Source of the DNA: Sphingosinicella soli
GTDB lineage: Bacteria; Pseudomonadota; Alphaproteobacteria; Sphingomonadales; Sphingomonadaceae
DNA: 64,000 nt
Reading direction: 5' to 3'
NCBI RefSeq assembly: GCF_014199685.1
Contig: NZ_JACHNZ010000018.1
Coordinates: forward strand, 1-64,000
This document shows, in pieces, positions 60,006-64,000 of this stretch. Numbering within the stretch: position 1 is the first letter of the stretch; each line of letters starts with the position of its first letter. The position numbers and the translations under genes were made by a program. The notes below the pieces were generated by a model, which ran no database searches, was not told the DNA's origin, and saw only the letters and a list, made by a program, of their open reading frames with translations.

Positions 60006-60845
60006 ATGGCGCTCAAATCCTATAATCCGACCAGCCCGGCGCGGCGTGGTCTCATCCTTGTCGACAAGTCGCAGCTCTTCAAGGGCAAGCCCGTAAAGGG
60101 CCTGACCGAAGGCCTGCACAAGTCCGGCGGCCGCAACAACCAGGGCCACGCCACCGCGCGCGGCATCGGCGGCGGTCACAAGCGTCGTTATCGCATCGTC
60201 GATTTCAAGCGTCGCAAGTGGGACATGACTGCGGTTGTGGAGCGGATCGAATACGATCCCAACCGCACCGCGTTCATCGCGCTCGTGAAGTACGAGGATG
60301 GCGAAATCACGTACATTCTCGCGCCGCAGCGTCTTGCCGTCGGCGACAGCATCGTCGCGGGCAAGAAGACGGACGTGAAGCCGGGCAACGCGATGGAAAT
60401 CGGCCAGATGCCGGTGGGCACGATCGTCCACAATGTCGAGATGAAGCCCCGCAAGGGCGGTCAGATCGCACGCAGCGCCGGCACCTATGTGCAGGTGGTG
60501 GGTCGTGATCGCGGCATGGCGATCGTTCGTCTGGGTTCGGGTGAGCAGCGTTACGTCCCCGCCGATTGCATGGCGACGGTCGGTGCGGTGTCGAACCCCG
60601 ACAATTCGAACCAGAACCTCGCGAAGGCCGGCCGCAACCGCTGGCTCGGCAAGCGTCCGCTGACACGCGGTGTCGCGAAGAACCCGGTCGATCACCCGCA
60701 CGGCGGCGGCGAAGGCCGCACCTCGGGCGGCCGTCATCCGGTGACGCCGTGGGGCAAGCCGACCAAGGGCGCGAAGACGCGCAACCGCAAGAAAGCGTCG
60801 AACGCGATGATCATCCGGTCGCGTCACGCGAAGAAGAAGAGGTAA
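60006..60845 (+). CDS. rplB: 50S ribosomal protein L2
   Basis: L2 is needed for subunit joining and peptidyl transfer. The 279-residue protein has [35 protein letters not shown] and the [34 protein letters not shown] signature containing the essential histidine. Normal length; 3 bases after rplW. Confidence 0.98.
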   Translation: MALKSYNPTSPARRGLILVDKSQLFKGKPVKGLTEGLHKSGGRNNQGHATARGIGGGHKRRYRIVDFKRRKWDMTAVVERIEYDPNRTAFIALVKYEDGEITYILAPQRLAVGDSIVAGKKTDVKPGNAMEIGQMPVGTIVHNVEMKPRKGGQIARSAGTYVQVVGRDRGMAIVRLGSGEQRYVPADCMATVGAVSNPDNSNQNLAKAGRNRWLGKRPLTRGVAKNPVDHPHGGGEGRTSGGRHPVTPWGKPTKGAKTRNRKKASNAMIIRSRHAKKKR

Positions 60846-60848
60846 GCC

Positions 60849-61124
60849 ATGGCGCGTTCCGTCTGGAAGGGTCCGTTCGTCGACCTGCACCTTCTGAAGA
60901 AGGCCGAGACCGCCCAGGATTCCGGTGCGCGTGCGCCGATCAAGACCTGGTCGCGCCGCTCGACGATCCTGCCGCAGTTCGTCGGTCTCACCTTCAATGT
61001 CTACAACGGCAAGAAGTTCGTACCGGTGACGGTCAACGAGGATATGGTGGGCATGAAGCTCGGCGAGTTCGCGCCGACGCGCACCTTTTTCGGCCACACC
61101 GCCGACAAGAAGGCGAAGAGGTAA
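60849..61124 (+). CDS. rpsS: 30S ribosomal protein S19
   Basis: S19 forms a head complex with S13 and is the RimM contact. The 91-residue protein starts [20 protein letters not shown] and contains [23 protein letters not shown] and [14 protein letters not shown]. It is 3 bases after rplB. Confidence 0.98.
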   Translation: MARSVWKGPFVDLHLLKKAETAQDSGARAPIKTWSRRSTILPQFVGLTFNVYNGKKFVPVTVNEDMVGMKLGEFAPTRTFFGHTADKKAKR

Positions 61125-61127
61125 GCG

Positions 61128-61514
61128 ATGAGCAAGGCTGCAAACCCACGCCGTGTCGGCGAGCGCGAAGCGCTCGCGGTGGCGACGACCGTTCGCGGTT
61201 CGGCTTACAAGCTGAACCTCGTCGCCGGTCTCATTCGCGGCAAGAAAGCCGGCGAAGCGCTCAACATCCTCACCTTCTCCACGAAGGCGATGGCGGTTGA
61301 CGTTCGCAAGGTTCTCGCCTCGGCGATCGCGAACGCTGAAAACAACCACAACCTCGACGTCGATGCGCTCGTGGTGAAGGAAGCCAGTGTCGGCAAATCG
61401 ATCACGATGAAGCGCTGGACGCCCCGTGCGCGCGGTCGCTCGGCGAAGATCATGAAGCCGATCAGCCGCATCCGCATCATTGTGCGCGAAGCGGACGAAG
61501 AGGCAGGAGCGTAA
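61128..61514 (+). CDS. rplV: 50S ribosomal protein L22
   Basis: L22 reaches into the exit tunnel. The 128-residue protein has [42 protein letters not shown] and the [19 protein letters not shown] tunnel hairpin. It precedes rpsC by 1 base. Confidence 0.98.
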   Translation: MSKAANPRRVGEREALAVATTVRGSAYKLNLVAGLIRGKKAGEALNILTFSTKAMAVDVRKVLASAIANAENNHNLDVDALVVKEASVGKSITMKRWTPRARGRSAKIMKPISRIRIIVREADEEAGA

Positions 61515-61515
61515 T

Positions 61516-62211
61516 ATGGGTCACAAGACTTCCCCCATCGGTCTGCGGCTGCAGATCAACCGCACCTGGGACTCGCGCTGGTTCGCGGACGGCGACGATT
61601 ACGGCCGCATGCTTCTCGAGGATCTCAAGATCCGCAACTTCGTGATGAAGACGCTGCCGCAGGCTGCGATCTCGAAGGTGGTGATCGAGCGTCCCGCCAA
61701 GCTGTGCCGCGTGTCGGTCTATGCGGCGCGTCCGGGTGTCATCATCGGCAAGAAGGGCGCGGACATCGACAAGCTGCGCAAGCAGATCGCTGCGATGACG
61801 TCGAGCGAGGTGTCGCTCAACATCGTCGAGATCCGCAAGCCGGAGGTTGATTCCAAGCTCGTAGCGCAGTCGGTCGCCGATCAGCTCGTGCGCCGCGTTG
61901 CGTTCCGCCGCGCCATGAAGCGGGCCGTTCAGTCGGCGCTGCGTCTCGGCGCGGAGGGCATCAGGATCACCTGCTCGGGTCGTCTCGGCGGTGCCGAAAT
62001 CGCACGGACGGAATGGTACCGTGAAGGCCGCGTTCCGCTGCACACGCTGCGCGCGAACGTGGACTACGCGGAAGCTCAGGCTCACACGGCTTACGGCGTT
62101 TGCGGGGTAAAGGTCTGGATCTTCAAGGGTGAGATCCTCGACCACGACCCGCTCGCTCAGGACCGGATCATGATGGATGCACAGACGTCGGGAGTTCGGC
62201 CGGCGCGGTAA
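61516..62211 (+). CDS. rpsC: 30S ribosomal protein S3
   Basis: S3 has mRNA-helicase activity at the entry tunnel. The 231-residue protein starts [23 protein letters not shown] and contains the KH-domain [20 protein letters not shown] and [31 protein letters not shown]. The ATG at 61516 gives the family N-terminus; a longer frame reaching back into rplV is not used. Confidence 0.98.
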   Translation: MGHKTSPIGLRLQINRTWDSRWFADGDDYGRMLLEDLKIRNFVMKTLPQAAISKVVIERPAKLCRVSVYAARPGVIIGKKGADIDKLRKQIAAMTSSEVSLNIVEIRKPEVDSKLVAQSVADQLVRRVAFRRAMKRAVQSALRLGAEGIRITCSGRLGGAEIARTEWYREGRVPLHTLRANVDYAEAQAHTAYGVCGVKVWIFKGEILDHDPLAQDRIMMDAQTSGVRPAR

Positions 62212-62274
62212 GGTCGAAAGACCATACCTGCGTCGCCTGATCGAGGACCGATTCCTGTCAGAAGGCGATAAAAG

Positions 62275-62694
62275 ATGCTGCAACCAAAACGCACCAAGTT
62301 CCGCAAGGCCCACAAGGGTCGCATTCACGGCAATGCCAAGGGTGGCACCGAACTCAACTTCGGCGCCTACGGCCTGAAGGCGCTCGAGCCGGAGCGTGTC
62401 ACCGCGCGCCAGATCGAATCCGCGCGCCGTGCGATCACGCGCCATATCAAGCGCCAGGGCCGTCTCTGGATCCGTATCTTCCCGGACGTTCCGGTCTCCC
62501 GCAAGCCTGCCGAAGTCCGCATGGGCTCGGGCAAGGGCGCGCCGGAATACTGGGTCGCCCGCGTGAAGCCGGGCCGCGTGATGTTCGAGCTTGACGGCGT
62601 CAGCTACGAGGTCGCCGCCGGCGCCTTCGAGCGCGCCGCCGCGAAGCTCCCGATCAAGACGAAGCTGATCGCTCGTCTTGGCGACCAGCACTAA
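62275..62694 (+). CDS. rplP: 50S ribosomal protein L16
   Basis: L16 organises the A-site of the 50S subunit. The 139-residue protein starts [19 protein letters not shown] and has [41 protein letters not shown] 63-bp gap separates it from rpsC. Confidence 0.98.
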   Translation: MLQPKRTKFRKAHKGRIHGNAKGGTELNFGAYGLKALEPERVTARQIESARRAITRHIKRQGRLWIRIFPDVPVSRKPAEVRMGSGKGAPEYWVARVKPGRVMFELDGVSYEVAAGAFERAAAKLPIKTKLIARLGDQH

Positions 62695-62709
62695 GGAGGG
62701 GATGCAGCC

Positions 62710-62919
62710 ATGAAGCACGCAGACCTCAAGACGAAGACCGACGACCAGCTTTCTGCCGATCTTGCGCAGCTGAAGAAGGAGCAGTTCAACCTGCGCTTCC
62801 AGGCAGCGACCGGCCAGCTGGAAAAGGCGAGCCGTGTGCGCGAGGTGCGCCGCACCATCGCGCGTATTCGGACGCTGCAGAACGAACGCGGTCGCGCCAG
62901 CGCCGCTGCCGAAGCCTGA
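62710..62919 (+). CDS. rpmC: 50S ribosomal protein L29
   Basis: L29 is a helical-hairpin protein near the tunnel exit beside L23. The 69-residue protein has [21 protein letters not shown] and [13 protein letters not shown]. It is preceded by GGAGGGGATGCAGCC. Confidence 0.97.
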   Translation: MKHADLKTKTDDQLSADLAQLKKEQFNLRFQAATGQLEKASRVREVRRTIARIRTLQNERGRASAAAEA

Positions 62920-62930
62920 AGGGAATAACG

Positions 62931-63167
62931 ATGCCGAAACGCGTCCTCGTCGGGCAGGTAGTCTCCGACAAGACCGACAAGACGGTGGTTGTGAAGGTCG
63001 AACGCCGGGTTCAGCACCCGCTGTACGGCAAGATCATCCGCCGCTCGAAGAAATATCACGCGCACGATGAAGCCAATGCCTTCAAGGCCGGCGACACCGT
63101 GCGGATCGAAGAATGTGCGCCGATCTCCAAGCTGAAGACGTGGCGCGTCACGGAAAAGGTGAGCTGA
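62931..63167 (+). CDS. rpsQ: 30S ribosomal protein S17
   Basis: S17 binds the 5' domain of 16S rRNA. The 78-residue protein has [47 protein letters not shown] and ends EKVS. It lies 11 bases after rpmC. Confidence 0.98.
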   Translation: MPKRVLVGQVVSDKTDKTVVVKVERRVQHPLYGKIIRRSKKYHAHDEANAFKAGDTVRIEECAPISKLKTWRVTEKVS

Positions 63168-63168
63168 C

Positions 63169-63537
63169 ATGATCCAGATGCAGACGAACCTCGAGGTCGC
63201 GGACAACAGCGGCGCGAAAAGGGTGCAGTGCATCAAGGTGCTCGGCGGCTCGAAGCGCCGTTTCGCAACCGTCGGCGACGTGATCGTCGTCTCGGTGAAG
63301 GAAGCGACGCCGCGCGGCCGCGTGAAGAAGGGTGACGTGCACCGCGCCGTCATCGTTCGCACCGCGAAAGACATCCGCCGCGCCGACGGCACCGTGATCC
63401 GCTTCGATTCGAACGCGGCCGTGCTCATCAACAAGAGCGAGGAGCCGATCGGCACCCGCATCTTCGGGCCGGTGGTGCGCGAACTGCGTGCCAAGAAGCA
63501 CATGAAGATCATCAGCCTTGCGCCGGAGGTCCTCTAA
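63169..63537 (+). CDS. rplN: 50S ribosomal protein L14
   Basis: L14 forms the B8 bridge with 16S rRNA and is bound by RsfS. The 122-residue protein has [27 protein letters not shown] and the [28 protein letters not shown] end. It overlaps nothing but starts 1 base after rpsQ; rplX follows immediately. Confidence 0.98.
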   Translation: MIQMQTNLEVADNSGAKRVQCIKVLGGSKRRFATVGDVIVVSVKEATPRGRVKKGDVHRAVIVRTAKDIRRADGTVIRFDSNAAVLINKSEEPIGTRIFGPVVRELRAKKHMKIISLAPEVL

Positions 63538-63861
63538 ATGTCGGCAGCGAAGATCAAGAAGGGTGACCGCGTCGTGGTCCTGTCCGGCAAGGACAAGGGC
63601 AAGCACGGCGATGTCGTGAAGTCGCTTCCCAAGGACGGCAAGCTCGTCGTGTCGGGCATCAACATGATGGTCCGCCACGTGAAGCCGAGCCAGTCCAATC
63701 CGCAGGGCGGGCTGGAGCGTCGCGAGGCGCCGATCCACGCGTCCAAGGTGGCGCTGGAAGACCCGAAGACCGGCAAGCCGACGCGTGTCGGTTTCCGTAT
63801 CGAGAAAGACGGCAGCAAGGTGCGTGTCGCCAAGCGGTCGGGTGAGGTGATCAATGGCTAA
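63538..63861 (+). CDS. rplX: 50S ribosomal protein L24
   Basis: L24 initiates 50S assembly. The 107-residue protein has [23 protein letters not shown] (KOW motif), [30 protein letters not shown] and [22 protein letters not shown]. The stop overlaps the rplE start by 8 bases. Confidence 0.98.
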   Translation: MSAAKIKKGDRVVVLSGKDKGKHGDVVKSLPKDGKLVVSGINMMVRHVKPSQSNPQGGLERREAPIHASKVALEDPKTGKPTRVGFRIEKDGSKVRVAKRSGEVING

Positions 63862-64000
63862 GGCAGAACGCGTGCAGCCGCGCCTTAAGAAGGTGTATGA
63901 AGACAAGGTGCGCGCCGAGCTCACCGAGCGCTTCGGCTACAAGAACGGCATGGAAGTGCCGGGCATCGAGAAGATCGTGCTCAACATGGGCGTGGGCGAT
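63854..64000 (+). CDS. rplE: 50S ribosomal protein L5, N-terminal part (runs off right edge)
   Basis: The 49 visible codons read [19 protein letters not shown]... and end [15 protein letters not shown], the conserved L5 N-terminus. L5 binds 5S rRNA. The gene overlaps rplX and continues beyond the window in the expected S10/spc order. Confidence 0.95.
   Translation, partial: MAKAERVQPRLKKVYEDKVRAELTERFGYKNGMEVPGIEKIVLNMGVGD

Overview
The window reads as chromosomal core of a GC-rich alphaproteobacterium, most probably a sphingomonad (order Sphingomonadales). The reasons are the conserved alphaproteobacterial block ahcY-divL-tsaE-amgK-murU-addB-addA-trxA, the Anbu/ATP-grasp/alpha-E/transglutaminase cluster, a PEP-CTERM protein, a sphingomonad-style intergenic palindromic repeat, and the gene order of the str and S10 ribosomal operons. 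No rRNA, tRNA, CRISPR array or prophage was seen.

Layout. Positions 1-853 are the only clearly mobile part: the end of an IS3-family element that cuts off the front of an AT-richer acyltransferase-3 gene. From 863 to 4495 (minus strand) lie dapF-mtaB-ftsY-yciB, overlapping stop-to-start. An exported methyltransferase-like lipoprotein and a small outer-membrane barrel protein follow. 6236-10493 is the ffh-rpsP-rimM-trmD-rplS translation/secretion operon, unusually interrupted between rimM and trmD by a vapBC-type toxin-antitoxin pair with its own palindromic operator. 10593-15494 carries leucine biosynthesis (leuC, leuD, leuB), a DUF502 membrane protein and asd. 15499-18533 (minus) is a marR-emrA-emrB efflux operon. 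18613-25810 holds accessory metabolism and stress genes: a DsbA-fold isomerase, a GFA-family protein, an alpha/beta hydrolase, an ACE-like M2 peptidase, an ArsR regulator divergent from an SRPBCC protein, AMP nucleosidase with a peroxiredoxin, and YqgE.

26635-39346 is the ahcY-to-trxA block. It combines SAH recycling, the cell-cycle pseudokinase DivL (tyrosine at the phospho-acceptor position), tRNA t6A synthesis (TsaE), peptidoglycan recycling (AmgK, MurU) and AddAB double-strand-break repair. An MFS exporter, a repeat and argJ follow. 42175-46081 is the Anbu operon, a proteasome-like peptidase encoded with a circularly permuted ATP-grasp ligase, an alpha-E protein and a transglutaminase-like protease. 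This is the most intriguing system in the window, because its substrate and product are not settled. After a thioesterase and a PEP-CTERM protein comes a copper-resistance unit (copA-copB divergent from cueR around a dyad operator), then secA.

The last 11 kb is the str operon (rpsL-rpsG-fusA-tuf), with a clear sigma70-type promoter and a strong terminator after tuf. It is followed by the S10/spc ribosomal cluster from rpsJ to rplE, which runs off the right edge. Coordinates of starts were chosen from reading frame, overlap with the upstream gene and visible ribosome binding sites. All functions are by recognition of motifs and gene order, without database searches.
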